Source: Scandinavium ludwigii_A
GTDB lineage: Bacteria > Pseudomonadota > Gammaproteobacteria > Enterobacterales > Enterobacteriaceae
Direction of reading: 5' to 3'
Assembly (NCBI GenBank): GCA_050516505.1
Contig: CP191518.1
Span: 3,658,001-3,722,000, forward strand
Length of the DNA: 64,000 nucleotides
Shown here: one piece after another, positions 25,202-34,259 of the stretch
How the letters are laid out: every line of letters begins with the position of its first letter
Numbering within the stretch: the first letter of the stretch is position 1
The notes under the pieces: model-generated
The model's database searches: none
Seen by the model: the letters and a program-made list of their open reading frames with translations, nothing else
What the model was told of the DNA's origin: nothing
Program-made: the position numbers and the translations under genes

Positions 25202-25726
25202 ATGACCATCCCTTCACTTTCCCCCACTGAGGCCAGGGCACTTCTGGCACAGGGTGCGGCCCTGATAGACATTCGCGAGCCGGATGAACACGCCCGCGAA
25301 AATATTGCCGAAGCACATTTACTCTCACTTTCCGCTATTGAAAATGGCGACCGGCTTGGGCCTTTCGAAGATTACGATACGGTAATTTTCTATTGCCAAT
25401 CTGGCACGCGCACCGCGCAGAATGCACAAAAACTGGCGCAGGCGGTGGCCCCGGCAAAAGTATTTATTCTTGACGGTGGCCTGAACGGCTGGAAGAAAAC
25501 GGGTGAAGCTGTCCTGAAGGATAGATCTCAGCCGCTGCCCATTATGCGTCAGGTGCAAATTGTGGCGGGGACACTAATTCTGCTGGGTGTGATTCTGGGA
25601 TACAGCGTACATCAGGCATTCTTCCTGATTTCCGGTTTTGTCGGCGCGGGTTTGCTGTTTGCTGGCGTCAGTGGATTTTGCGGGATGGCGCGTTTGTTAG
25701 GCGTGATGCCCTGGAATCGCCGCTAG
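25202..25726 (+). CDS. ygaP: Membrane-bound rhodanese YgaP
   Basis: 174 residues, the same as E. coli YgaP. A rhodanese domain (about 8-105) carries the active-site Cys65 in FYCQSGTRT, which receives sulfur as a persulfide. Two membrane helices follow (about 112-165, ILLGVILGYSVHQAFFLISGFVGAGLLFAGV). The start is the ATG with AAGGA 5 bases upstream; a frame 13 codons longer is less likely. In E. coli the gene is at a different place in the chromosome, so its position next to aspV suggests it belongs to the accessory segment. Confidence 0.92.
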   Translation: MTIPSLSPTEARALLAQGAALIDIREPDEHARENIAEAHLLSLSAIENGDRLGPFEDYDTVIFYCQSGTRTAQNAQKLAQAVAPAKVFILDGGLNGWKKTGEAVLKDRSQPLPIMRQVQIVAGTLILLGVILGYSVHQAFFLISGFVGAGLLFAGVSGFCGMARLLGVMPWNRR

Positions 25727-25794
25727 CATTGATTTCCCTTGTCGGGTGCATCATGGCAGGGGAAGCATTGGCCATTGAGAACGGCAGAAACGAC

Positions 25795-25826
25795 GAAGGC
25801 CTGAATCATTGCTGATTCAGGCCTTC
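25795..25826 (-). terminator. Terminator of tRNA-Asp (aspV)
   Basis: A perfect 14-bp stem (GAAGGCCTGAATCA / TGATTCAGGCCTTC, 4-base loop) 8 bases past the tRNA 3' end, followed on the minus strand by GTCGTTTC. Confidence 0.75.
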
Positions 25827-25833
25827 TGAATAG

Positions 25834-25910
25834 TGGCGGAACGGACGGGACTCGAACCCGCGACCCCCTGCGTGACAGGCAGGTATTCTAACCGACTGAA
25901 CTACCGCTCC
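25834..25910 (-). tRNA. aspV: tRNA-Asp(GUC)
   Basis: 77 nt with encoded CCA, anticodon loop CTGTCAC, full cloverleaf, identical to E. coli tRNA-Asp. It lies upstream of and in the same orientation as dnaQ, as E. coli aspV does, and identical to the copy near 34260. Confidence 0.98.
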
Positions 25911-26038
25911 ACTGTTCCCTTGGGAACGAGGCGAATATTACGGATTCCCCGATCCTGCGTCAACGCTTTTTCTTAAGTTTTGAATCAGTTGCTGCAAAAA
26001 TCGCCCACATGCTGCTTTTCAGCGCATGCTCACGGGTT

Positions 26039-26770
26039 TCAGGCACGCCAGAGACAGCTCCCGCCTTTCTTTTGCACCAGGTCGAGGCGCGATTCGTGGG
26101 CCGCTAACTCTTCATCACTGGCGGAAATAACGCGTAGTGCACTGGCTCCACGCACAATACGCTGAATTCCGGAGTCATTGCCCTGCTGCTGGCTGTCCCC
26201 TTCCATCGCAAATTTCATCGACGTTTGTCCGCCGGTCATCAGCAAGTAGACATCGGCCAGAATCTGACTATCGAGCAATGCGCCGTGGAGCGTACGTTTG
26301 CTGTTGTCTATTTCATAGCGCGAACACAGTGCATCGAGGCTGTTACGCTTGCCGGGGAACATTTTACGCGCCAGCGCCAGACTGTCGGTGACTTTGCAGA
26401 AGGTGTTGGTCTTGGCAATGCCACGGTTGAGTTTGGCAAACTCGTAGTCCATAAAGCCGATATCGAACGATGCGTTATGGATGACCAGCTCCGCACCCTG
26501 AATGTATTCGATAAACTCGTCGGCAACGTCGGCGAAGGTCGGTTTGTCGAGGAGGAACTCATCGGCAATTCCGTGAACGCCGAACGCTTCTGGATCGACC
26601 AGGCGGTCAGGTTTGAGATAAACGTGGAAGTTATTACCCGTTAAACGACGGTTGATCACCTCGACCGCACCGATTTCGATGATCTTATGTCCTTCATAAT
26701 GCGCACCGATCGGGTTCATACCGGTGGTTTCCGTATCGAGGACGATCTGTCGGGTAATTGCAGTGCTCAT
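26039..26770 (-). CDS. dnaQ: DNA polymerase III epsilon subunit (proofreading)
   Basis: 243 residues, the E. coli length, from MSTAIT; a start three codons upstream is possible but not conserved. DEDDh exonuclease: Asp12 and Glu14 in LDTETTG, HNASFD, and HGALLDSQ with the catalytic His and Asp near 162 and 167. The C-terminal LDLVQKKGGSCLWRA binds the alpha subunit. It is divergent from rnhA, with overlapping promoters in a 64-base gap, as in E. coli. Confidence 0.98.
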   Translation of the reverse strand: MSTAITRQIVLDTETTGMNPIGAHYEGHKIIEIGAVEVINRRLTGNNFHVYLKPDRLVDPEAFGVHGIADEFLLDKPTFADVADEFIEYIQGAELVIHNASFDIGFMDYEFAKLNRGIAKTNTFCKVTDSLALARKMFPGKRNSLDALCSRYEIDNSKRTLHGALLDSQILADVYLLMTGGQTSMKFAMEGDSQQQGNDSGIQRIVRGASALRVISASDEELAAHESRLDLVQKKGGSCLWRA

Positions 26771-26834
26771 ATCGTTCATTTATGTCAGACTTACCGTTTT
26801 CGTGTCGATTTCAATTAAAGGAAGTCTACCAGAG

Positions 26835-27302
26835 ATGCTTAAACAGGTAGAAATTTTCACCGATGGTTCTTGCCTCGGTAACCCAGGTCCTGGCGGCTAC
26901 GGCGCAATTTTACGCTTTCGTCAGCATGAAAAAACCTTTAATGAAGGTTATTACCTGACCACCAACAACCGGATGGAGTTGATGGCCGCCATTGTGGCAC
27001 TTGAAGCGCTGAAGGAACATTGTGAAATCACCCTTAGCACTGACAGCCAGTACGTTCGTCAGGGAATTACGCAGTGGATCCACAATTGGAAAAAACGCGG
27101 CTGGAAGACGGCAGATAAAAAACCGGTGAAGAATGTCGACCTGTGGCAGCGTCTCGACGCCGCGCTTAGCCAGCATAAAATTCAGTGGGAATGGGTGAAA
27201 GGCCATTCTGGCCATCCAGAAAACGAACGCTGTGATGAGCTTGCCCGCGCCGCGGCGATGAGCCCAACGCAGGCAGATACAGGTTACAAACCGGAAAGTT
27301 AA
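26835..27302 (+). CDS. rnhA: Ribonuclease HI
   Basis: 155 residues from the ATG (MLKQVEIFTDGS). Catalytic Asp10, Glu48, Asp70 and the conserved Asp near 134 (ERCDEL) are all present. It removes RNA of RNA-DNA hybrids. The longer frame reading back into the dnaQ 5' end is not the gene. Convergent with yafS, overlapping its stop by four bases. Confidence 0.98.
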   Translation: MLKQVEIFTDGSCLGNPGPGGYGAILRFRQHEKTFNEGYYLTTNNRMELMAAIVALEALKEHCEITLSTDSQYVRQGITQWIHNWKKRGWKTADKKPVKNVDLWQRLDAALSQHKIQWEWVKGHSGHPENERCDELARAAAMSPTQADTGYKPES

Positions 27303-28021
27303 TCCTGCGGTTTACGGTACTGGCGCGTGGCGCCGACTGTCTGGCGCATCGGGTTCCGGGATTTGCTTTGCCGCGTTGGGTTGAGCGTCAGCGGTACTGT
27401 TCTTTTACGTGCAACAATCACTTGTAAACACCCTAATGCGGGAACATGCGTGCTCAGGATCCGCCCGCCCTGGCGGGTCCAGGGCAGTACCTGAAAGCGG
27501 CTCTGATGCAGCACTTCAAAATTGAGTAGACCCAACCAGTCGAGCTGACGCATCAGGCTAAACATCCGGCTATTATAAGGCATGCGGTTGCGCAGAACCG
27601 GGACCATTTTACGTAACCCCATCAGACTGACCGGGTTGAACGCTGTCAAAATCAACCAGCCGTCGTCAATCAATACACGGTCGGCTTCTCGCAGTAAACT
27701 GTGCGGGTCCTGACACCAGGGCAAGGTGTGCGCCAGTAAGCAGGCATCAACCGACTTTTCTGCAAACGGTAAATGCAGCGGGTCTGCCTTCACCTGCATC
27801 GGGTCACCATCGAGCGATACGTTGACCTGATGCGAGATTGCGCACGCATCGGTATTGATTTCCGCGCTCAAATTGCCAATCTTAAGCAGATGAAATCCAT
27901 AAAGTTTCGCCATCCACGGCTTTAACTGCTGTTCCAGCGCTTCACGATAGTATTCACCCCAGGGCATTTCCGCCCAGTGGTTTGGCGCCGTAACTGTCAG
28001 AGGTATCCTTGCCGGTTTCAT
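27299..28021 (-). CDS. yafS: SAM-dependent methyltransferase YafS
   Basis: 240 residues from MKPARIP, matching E. coli YafS over its length. Methyltransferase domain 11 motifs are visible: ADPLHLPFAEKSVDACLLAHTL and EADRVLIDDGWLILTAFNP. The target is unknown. The C-terminus is basic (QSKSRNPMRQTVGATRQYRK). Divergent from gloB. Confidence 0.93.
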   Translation of the reverse strand: MKPARIPLTVTAPNHWAEMPWGEYYREALEQQLKPWMAKLYGFHLLKIGNLSAEINTDACAISHQVNVSLDGDPMQVKADPLHLPFAEKSVDACLLAHTLPWCQDPHSLLREADRVLIDDGWLILTAFNPVSLMGLRKMVPVLRNRMPYNSRMFSLMRQLDWLGLLNFEVLHQSRFQVLPWTRQGGRILSTHVPALGCLQVIVARKRTVPLTLNPTRQSKSRNPMRQTVGATRQYRKPQD

Positions 28022-28054
28022 CACAACCTTCCGCAACATTATGAGAGGTAATCA

Positions 28055-28810
28055 ATGAATCTTAACAGTATTCCCGCATTTCAGGACAACTACATCTGGG
28101 TGCTGAGCCAGGACGATGGAAAGTGTTTGATTGTCGATCCAGGCGAAGCGGCGCCAATCCTCGCCGCGATTGCTGAAAATAATTGGCAGCCGCAGGCCAT
28201 TTTATTGACCCACCATCACCACGATCACGTTGGCGGAGTGAAAGAACTGACGCAAAAATTTCCGGGACTTGTGGTGTATGGCCCACAAGAGACACAAGAT
28301 AAAGGGGCCACCCATATTGTTAAAGAAGGTGATACGGTCGATGTTTTGGGATGCGAATTTTCTGTAATTGCGACCCCAGGACATACCTTAGGCCACGTCT
28401 GTTTCTTTAGCGACCCTTATCTTTTCTCTGGGGATACGTTGTTCTCCGGAGGATGCGGACGTCTCTTCGAAGGCTCGCCAGAGCAGATGTATCAGTCACT
28501 TCAGAAATTACTGTCACTTCCCGACCATACGCTGGTGTGTTGCGCTCATGAATATACATTAGCAAATATTAAGTTTGCATTGAGCGTTCTACCCCACGAT
28601 CGGGCCATAAACGAATACTATAGAGAAGTTAATGAGTTACGCGTAAAAAACCAAAAAACACTACCCGTAATTCTTAAAAATGAACGTCAAACCAATGTAT
28701 TTTTGAGAACAGATGACACTGATTTAATTGAAGAAATTTCCAAAGAAACAAATTTGCAACAACCTGAGCAGCGTTTTGCATGGTTAAGGTCAAAGAAAGA
28801 TAACTTCTAA
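28055..28810 (+). CDS. gloB: Hydroxyacylglutathione hydrolase (glyoxalase II)
   Basis: 251 residues, metallo-beta-lactamase fold. Metal motif THHHHDH at about 52-58, GHTLGHVCF near 110-118 and SGDTLF near 128-133. It hydrolyses S-lactoylglutathione to lactate and glutathione in methylglyoxal detoxification. The 3' third is richer in A than the rest. mltD follows after 72 bases. Confidence 0.97.
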   Translation: MNLNSIPAFQDNYIWVLSQDDGKCLIVDPGEAAPILAAIAENNWQPQAILLTHHHHDHVGGVKELTQKFPGLVVYGPQETQDKGATHIVKEGDTVDVLGCEFSVIATPGHTLGHVCFFSDPYLFSGDTLFSGGCGRLFEGSPEQMYQSLQKLLSLPDHTLVCCAHEYTLANIKFALSVLPHDRAINEYYREVNELRVKNQKTLPVILKNERQTNVFLRTDDTDLIEEISKETNLQQPEQRFAWLRSKKDNF

Positions 28811-28882
28811 ATGCCCAGGGTTGCCTTTTCATTTTTTCGCCGTTATGATTGCTCGTCTTTTAAGCAACTATTGACCACACAC

Positions 28883-30247
28883 ATGAAGGCACGAGCGATA
28901 TTACTCGCCTCTGTCCTGCTAGTGGGTTGCCAGGCTAATCAAGATGGTAACGTACAACAGCATGCACAGAGCCTTTCTGCGGCTAGTCAAGGGGAAGCAG
29001 GGAAGTTTGCAAGTCAAGCGCGATGGATGGACGATGGAACATTTTATGCGCAGGATCAGGACTTGTGGGCTTCTATTGGCGGCGAGCTAAAGATGGGAAT
29101 TCCGGATAATGGCCGGATTCGCGAACAGAGACAAAAGTATTTACGCAATAAGAGCTATCTCCACGATGTAACTTTACGGGCAGAGCCGTATATGTACTGG
29201 ATAGCAGGGCAAGTTAAGAAACGTAACATGCCTATGGAACTGGTACTACTACCCATAGTGGAGAGCGCTTTTGACCCCCATGCAACGTCTGGCGCCAATG
29301 CCGCAGGCATCTGGCAGATCATTCCGAGCACAGGGCGCAATTATGGTTTAAAACAGACCCGCGCATATGACGCGCGTCGCGATGTTGTTGCTTCTACTAC
29401 GGCAGCACTCGATATGATGCAGCGTCTGAATAAGATGTTTGACGGCGACTGGTTGTTAACGGTCGCAGCGTATAACAGCGGCGAAGGTCGTGTGATGAAG
29501 GCAATGAAAGCGAACAAATCGCGGGGCAAACCTACCGATTTCTGGTCGCTGTCATTACCTCAGGAAACGAAGATTTACGTGCCTAAAATGCTGGCCTTGA
29601 GCGATATTCTCAAGAACAGCAAACGCTATGGCATTCAGCTGCCGACGGCAGATGAAAGTCGTGCACTGGCTCGCGTTCGACTGGATAGCCCTGTTGACGT
29701 TAAGCAAGTGGCGGATATGGCCGGTATTTCAGTCACCAAGCTGAAGGCGTTTAATGCGGGCGTTAAGGGTTCTACCCTCGGTGCCAGCGGACCAAAGTAT
29801 GTGATGGTTCCGCAGAAGCATGCCGACCAGCTGCGTGAGTCTCTGGCCTCTGGCGATATCGCCGCGGTTCAGCCGACTCTGGTGGCAGATAATTCACCGC
29901 TGACCAGCCGTAGCTATAGGGTACGTTCAGGTGACACCCTTTCGGGTATTGCGGCACGCCTTGGCGTGACATCGAAAGATCTGCAGCAGTGGAATTCACT
30001 GCGTGGCGCGCACCTTAAAGTGGGTCAGAACCTGACCGTAGGCGCAGGTAGCAGTGCATCTCGTCTTGCTAAAAACAGCGATAGCATTACGTATCGCGTT
30101 CGCAAAGGGGATTCGCTGTCGAGTATCGCTAAGCGTCATGGCGTCAACATCAATGATGTCGTGCGCTGGAACGATGATACCGACAACCTGAAGCCGGGTG
30201 ATCAGTTGACGCTGTTTGTTAAAAATAGCGACAGACCCGATTCCTGA
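28883..30247 (+). CDS. mltD: Membrane-bound lytic murein transglycosylase D
   Basis: 454 residues from the internal ATG that begins a lipoprotein signal peptide (lipobox LVGC, Cys16); a frame 24 codons longer would hide it. The SLT domain (about 110-250) has the catalytic Glu127 in LPIVESAFDP. Two LysM peptidoglycan-binding repeats end the protein (about 343-388 and 406-450, each starting YRVR-GDS/TL). It cleaves peptidoglycan glycan strands from the outer membrane. Confidence 0.96.
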   Translation: MKARAILLASVLLVGCQANQDGNVQQHAQSLSAASQGEAGKFASQARWMDDGTFYAQDQDLWASIGGELKMGIPDNGRIREQRQKYLRNKSYLHDVTLRAEPYMYWIAGQVKKRNMPMELVLLPIVESAFDPHATSGANAAGIWQIIPSTGRNYGLKQTRAYDARRDVVASTTAALDMMQRLNKMFDGDWLLTVAAYNSGEGRVMKAMKANKSRGKPTDFWSLSLPQETKIYVPKMLALSDILKNSKRYGIQLPTADESRALARVRLDSPVDVKQVADMAGISVTKLKAFNAGVKGSTLGASGPKYVMVPQKHADQLRESLASGDIAAVQPTLVADNSPLTSRSYRVRSGDTLSGIAARLGVTSKDLQQWNSLRGAHLKVGQNLTVGAGSSASRLAKNSDSITYRVRKGDSLSSIAKRHGVNINDVVRWNDDTDNLKPGDQLTLFVKNSDRPDS

Positions 30248-30261
30248 TAAACCTGTTTAGC

Positions 30262-30296
30262 AAAAAAGGCACCGATTCCCTCGGTGCCTTTTTTAT
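30262..30296. terminator. Bidirectional terminator between mltD and yafE
   Basis: AAAAAAGGCACCGA, short loop, TCGGTGCCTTTTTT: a stem with A-run and T-run on the two sides, serving the two convergent genes. Confidence 0.92.
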
Positions 30297-31067
30297 TTAT
30301 GCGGCTTTATGCGCCTCTGCCATTATGGTGTCGCTGGTAAACGACCCTTCCTCCTGCAGCTCAAAATAGTCCTTCACTTCCTGAGACGCACTTTCCTGAT
30401 ACAGGCGAATAGCGGCACACAATGCCTCTGGCGTACGCATCCGCGCCACCCAGGAGCTGTATTCCAGCGGTAAGCGGTCGGTAATCAAACTGTCGGTAAT
30501 CAGTCCAGCCTCGTTGATCATTGAGAACCACTCGCCGCTTGAGTAATTGCGTACATGCGAGGTATCACGCAATGCTTCAACGGTCTGCAACCAGACGTCT
30601 CGCAACGGATGACCGGGAGACATGATGTCCATGATGATAAATACACCACCCGGCTTCAGCACGCGTTTGATTTCACGCATCGCCTGCCCCACGTCATGCC
30701 AGTGATGCGCGGAATAACGGCTGATCACCACATCGTAAGAGGCGTCGTCAAACGGCAATATTTCCGCATAACCCTGCGATGTCGTGATGTTGTTCAGTCC
30801 TTTGTCCTTCGCCGCCTGTTTCACCACGTCGAGCATTTGTGCTGACAAGTCGTAAGCTGTTACCTGCGCAACATGCGCGGCGGCAACGAAGCTCGCATGC
30901 CCTGCCCCGCAGCCGAGATCCAGTACTTTTGCTTGCGGGAATGCGCTCAGACGCTCGCCCAGACGTTGTAAATCACGTCCTGATGAATGTACCGCGCTGG
31001 TTAAATAGGCACTTGCCTGAGAGCCAAACTGTTTATCGACATTATTGTGGTGAGATTGCGTTGTCAT
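30297..31067 (-). CDS. yafE: Methyltransferase YafE
   Basis: 256 residues, a class I SAM-dependent methyltransferase with VLDLGCGAGHASF (about 48-60) and the ubiE-like VLKPGGVFIIMDI. E. coli K-12 YafE is usually given as about 207 residues; the N-terminal part here (MTTQSHHNNVDKQFGSQASAYL) is typical of full-length relatives. AAGGA precedes the ATG. Substrate unknown. Confidence 0.9.
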   Translation of the reverse strand: MTTQSHHNNVDKQFGSQASAYLTSAVHSSGRDLQRLGERLSAFPQAKVLDLGCGAGHASFVAAAHVAQVTAYDLSAQMLDVVKQAAKDKGLNNITTSQGYAEILPFDDASYDVVISRYSAHHWHDVGQAMREIKRVLKPGGVFIIMDIMSPGHPLRDVWLQTVEALRDTSHVRNYSSGEWFSMINEAGLITDSLITDRLPLEYSSWVARMRTPEALCAAIRLYQESASQEVKDYFELQEEGSFTSDTIMAEAHKAA

Positions 31068-31150
31068 TGTGTTGTCCTTCGGTTGATTGAATGATGAAAG
31101 GGCAGCACCTTACGTGCACAGGTCTGCCCCACGGCAGACCTGACTTACCT

Positions 31151-31951
31151 TTATCGCTCAGGTTTGCCGGGACTGAATTCCACTAGTAGCGGATTGTGAT
31201 CAGATGCGCGAGTCACCAGAACGGAGGCTTCATGCACATTCAGACCACGGTAGAACACAAAATCGAGAGGGCGACCGAACGCACGGCGGCGCTGATCGTC
31301 GGTGAAGCGAACCTCACGCAGTGACATTTCACGCGCAAAGCGATAAAGCGCATTCATTCGCTGACGGCTCCAGGCATTAAAATCGCCTGCCATAATAATC
31401 GGCCCACTGTGATGAGCAATTTGATCGCCAATCGGCAAAAGCTGTTTACTGTAGACGTCCACACCCAGACTGAAATTGACCGCGTGAATATTGACGACCA
31501 TCAGCAGACGAGAGTCCGGTAACGGATAAACCGTGACCAGCGCCGACTTTGCCAGGCGCAGAATGGGCTCACGTTCGCGTAACGGGCAGCAGTAAACTGG
31601 ATGGGCTGACGATAAGGTCATCACGCCAGAAGGATGCTGCGGCAAAACAAAGGCAGGCACCTGATCGGCGGCCAGATAGTGGGTGGTGGCAAAACGAACC
31701 AGTTCGGGCGTCGTTTGAGCTTCCTGGAGCAAGACCAGATGAGCGTCTTTACCAAAGTTTTTCAGCACCGATAACCATTCTGCGCGCTGCTGCTTAAAAA
31801 TATTCCACACCAGAACGCGAATTTTCGCTTCGCTACTCAGCGGTTCACCGGCGGGCAATGCCTTGCCAATAGTCGCGAACGAACCGGGAGGTAAGATCCT
31901 CTCGGCCGGTTGTCCGGCAACGTAACGCATGGCATAGGTATTTTTTCGCAC
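31151..31951 (-). CDS. yafD: Endonuclease/exonuclease/phosphatase-family protein YafD
   Basis: 266 residues, the E. coli length and nearly identical from MRKNTYAMRYVAGQPAERIL onward. EEP fold: LVLLQEAQ (about 72-79), VVNIHAVNF, MAGDFNAW and SDHNPLLVEF. The exact function is not known; UPF0294 in older naming. Confidence 0.95.
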   Translation of the reverse strand: MRKNTYAMRYVAGQPAERILPPGSFATIGKALPAGEPLSSEAKIRVLVWNIFKQQRAEWLSVLKNFGKDAHLVLLQEAQTTPELVRFATTHYLAADQVPAFVLPQHPSGVMTLSSAHPVYCCPLREREPILRLAKSALVTVYPLPDSRLLMVVNIHAVNFSLGVDVYSKQLLPIGDQIAHHSGPIIMAGDFNAWSRQRMNALYRFAREMSLREVRFTDDQRRRAFGRPLDFVFYRGLNVHEASVLVTRASDHNPLLVEFSPGKPER

Positions 31952-32085
31952 TTTGGTTTTATGGCCTCAATCACAGAAAAACCACGCTGACATCACAGTG
32001 TGGTTCTTCTGTTATAGGGACTTTTGCTCACAGTTTCAACGCTATTTTCCAGAAAGATACGCCTCATACTGTAAGCAAATGAGGA

Positions 32086-32271
32086 CTACGTTCGCTGGGC
32101 AACCGCCACTTTTGCTGGTTTATCGAGAGGTCCCCTCACGCCGATTAACAGGAAAGCGACGAACGCAATAACTGCTCCAATCCACGGTGTTTGTGCCAGA
32201 CCGTAATGCTCAATGGTTTATCCGCCCTGTGAGTGCCGTGAGCACCGGGGCACCAGCGGCATAATTTAATC
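32086..32271 (-). pseudogene. Remnant of an MFS transporter gene (C-terminal end)
   Basis: On the minus strand a run of 43 codons ending in TAG reads TIEHYGLAQTPWIGAVIAF, a hydrophobic FVAFLLIGVRGP and a basic tail: the last loop and helix 12 of a drug/sugar-efflux type MFS carrier. It is preceded by TAA; about 17 more codons that may belong (GLNYAAGAPVLTALTGR) continue in another frame, so a frameshift is present. About 330 codons of a normal MFS gene are missing. The rest of the 414-base gap between yafD and yafC (31952-32085, 32272-32365) shows no gene. The plus-strand frame across this stretch is a shadow. Confidence 0.65.
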
Positions 32272-32365
32272 CGTATCATCAGGATTAAGATGACAGCAGT
32301 ATGCGCCAGTGTTTAAATGACAAAAATGCTCAAAATCTAATTAGAATTTTGCAGGTGGTGCAACA

Positions 32366-33262
32366 ATGAGAGCGACATCAGAAGAAATTGCCATCTTTGT
32401 CGCGGTGGTAGAAAGCGGCAGCTTTAGCCGTGCGGCAGAACAACTTGGCCAGGCGAATTCAGCCGTAAGTCGCGCCGTTAAAAAGTTGGAGTCAAAACTG
32501 GGTGTCAGCTTGCTGAATCGCACCACGCGTCAGCTCAGCCTGACTGAAGAAGGTGAACGCTATTTCCGTCGTATGCAGGGCGTTTTGCAGGAGATGGCCG
32601 CTGCCGAAAATGAATTAATGGAGGCGCGACATACGCCGCGTGGATTATTGCGTATCGATGCGGCGACGCCCGTTATCCTCCATTATCTGATGCCTCTGAT
32701 TAAGCCTTTTCGCGAGCGCTACCCTGAAATTACGCTTTCGCTAGTGTCTTCGGAAACATTCATTAATCTCATTGAGCGAAAGGTGGATGTGGCTATCCGT
32801 GCTGGTACGTTAACCGACTCCAGCCTGCGCGCACGGCCTCTGTTTGCCAGCTACCGAAAAATCATCGCTTCGCCCGATTACGTTGAGCGTTTAGGAATGC
32901 CGGAAACAGTGGAAGATCTGAAACAGCATCAGTGCCTCGGATTCACCGAGCCCACGTCCCTCAATATCTGGCCTGTTTCCTGTTGTGATGGGCAGTTGCA
33001 TGAGGTAACGTCAGAGATATCGTCTAACAGTGGCGAAACACTGAAACAACTCTGTTTGAGCGGGAATGGAATTGCCTGCCTGTCGGACTATATGGTGGAT
33101 AACGAGATTGCCAGAGGGGAATTTATCGAGTTGTTGGCCGATAAGAGACTACCGGTGGAGATGCCATTTAGCGCCGTCTATTACAGTGACCGAGCGGTTA
33201 GCACGCGTATTCGAGCGTTCATTGATTTTCTGAGCGAGCACGAAGCTCAGCGTAAAAAGTAA
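32366..33262 (+). CDS. yafC: LysR-family regulator YafC
   Basis: 298 residues. N-terminal winged HTH (FSRAAEQLGQANSAVSRAVKKLE, about 20-42), C-terminal LysR substrate domain (DVAIRAGTL near 138-146). Closely matches E. coli YafC, apart from a shorter tail. Its targets are unknown. The divergent neighbour that a LysR protein often controls would be the MFS gene of which only a remnant is left. Confidence 0.95.
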   Translation: MRATSEEIAIFVAVVESGSFSRAAEQLGQANSAVSRAVKKLESKLGVSLLNRTTRQLSLTEEGERYFRRMQGVLQEMAAAENELMEARHTPRGLLRIDAATPVILHYLMPLIKPFRERYPEITLSLVSSETFINLIERKVDVAIRAGTLTDSSLRARPLFASYRKIIASPDYVERLGMPETVEDLKQHQCLGFTEPTSLNIWPVSCCDGQLHEVTSEISSNSGETLKQLCLSGNGIACLSDYMVDNEIARGEFIELLADKRLPVEMPFSAVYYSDRAVSTRIRAFIDFLSEHEAQRKK

Positions 33263-33291
33263 TTTGGGGGCAACGATGCCCCCACATTCGA

Positions 33292-34095
33292 TTAATCCCA
33301 GTTCGGCGCCAGGCCTTCTGGGCTCACCAGACGATCGTTGCATTCCAGGGCAGCAATCGCCGCTCTGTCAGCATCATCCAGCTTGAGATCCTGTGCCAGC
33401 AGATTGCTCGCCAAGTTCTCACGTTTAGTTGATGACGGGATTACGGCGTAACCTTCTCCCATCGCCCAGGCCAGAATCACCTGAGCAGGCGTCGCGCCAT
33501 GTTTGTCTGCAATCCCCTGAATGGCTTCATCCTTTAGCGCTTTACCATAAGCCAGCGTCATATACGAAGTGATGTGTATGCCCTGTTTTTTGGCCCACTC
33601 AACAACGTTGCGGTTTTGCAGATATGGAGAGAGTTCGATCTGATTAGTGGCAATATTTTCTGCCCCAACCGCTGCGATCGCTTTTTCCATCAGGGGGATG
33701 GTGAAGTTAGAAATACCAATCTCACGCGTCAGACCACTTTTCTTAGCCTCCAGCAGCGCCTGCATAAACTCTTCAACAGAAACAGCATCTTGCGGAGAAG
33801 GCCAGTGGATCAAGGTCAGATCCACATAATCCATACGCAGCTTTTTCAGGCTTTCTTTTAGGCTTGGGATCAGCGCATCTTTGCTCAGATTTTCAATCCA
33901 GATCTTGGTAGTGATAAACAATTCGCTGCGCGGAGCCCCGCTTTCAGCGATCGCCTGACCCACTTCAGCTTCATTATCATAAATCTGGGCGGTATCGACA
34001 GCGCGGTAGCCAAGTTCGAGAGCCGTTTTTACTGATGCGATAACAACGTCGTCTTTAAGACGGAAAGTACCTAAACCAAATGCAGGGATTGTCAT
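33292..34095 (-). CDS. dkgB: Methylglyoxal/2,5-diketo-D-gluconate reductase B
   Basis: 267 residues, aldo-keto reductase with the tetrad visible: Asp in AVDTAQIYDNE (Asp and Tyr near 34-39), Lys in FITTKIW (near 64) and His in LTLIHWPSP (near 97). It reduces methylglyoxal and 2,5-diketogluconate with NADPH. GAGGAAATT precedes the ATG. Convergent with yafC, upstream of aspU as in E. coli. Confidence 0.97.
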   Translation of the reverse strand: MTIPAFGLGTFRLKDDVVIASVKTALELGYRAVDTAQIYDNEAEVGQAIAESGAPRSELFITTKIWIENLSKDALIPSLKESLKKLRMDYVDLTLIHWPSPQDAVSVEEFMQALLEAKKSGLTREIGISNFTIPLMEKAIAAVGAENIATNQIELSPYLQNRNVVEWAKKQGIHITSYMTLAYGKALKDEAIQGIADKHGATPAQVILAWAMGEGYAVIPSSTKRENLASNLLAQDLKLDDADRAAIAALECNDRLVSPEGLAPNWD

Positions 34096-34220
34096 AATTT
34101 CCTCATGAATTACTTTATGTGTGTTTTCAGAGGATTATGGCGAGAGCGGATGAGAAGAAAAAGAGTCAAAAACGCAGAGGATTTTTGCGTTTATGGCAAT
34201 AATTGCTGGATTTAGATAAA

Positions 34221-34250
34221 AGAAAAAGCCCTGAGCAGATGCTCAGGGCT
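34221..34250 (-). terminator. Terminator of the rRNA operon
   Basis: AGCCCTGAGC-AGAT-GCTCAGGGCT, perfect 10-bp stem, followed on the minus strand by TTTTTCTTTT. It lies ten bases beyond aspU, the last gene of the operon. Confidence 0.93.
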
Positions 34251-34259
34251 TTCAATAAG

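Noticed and set aside
25727..25833. Phage or island attachment site at the tRNA-Asp 3' end
   Set aside because: I looked for a second copy of the tRNA 3' end in the region to the left and found none, and there is no integrase gene in the window.
31953..32171. 72-residue plus-strand frame between yafD and yafC
   Set aside because: It is largely antisense to the MFS remnant and has no ribosome-binding site or family.
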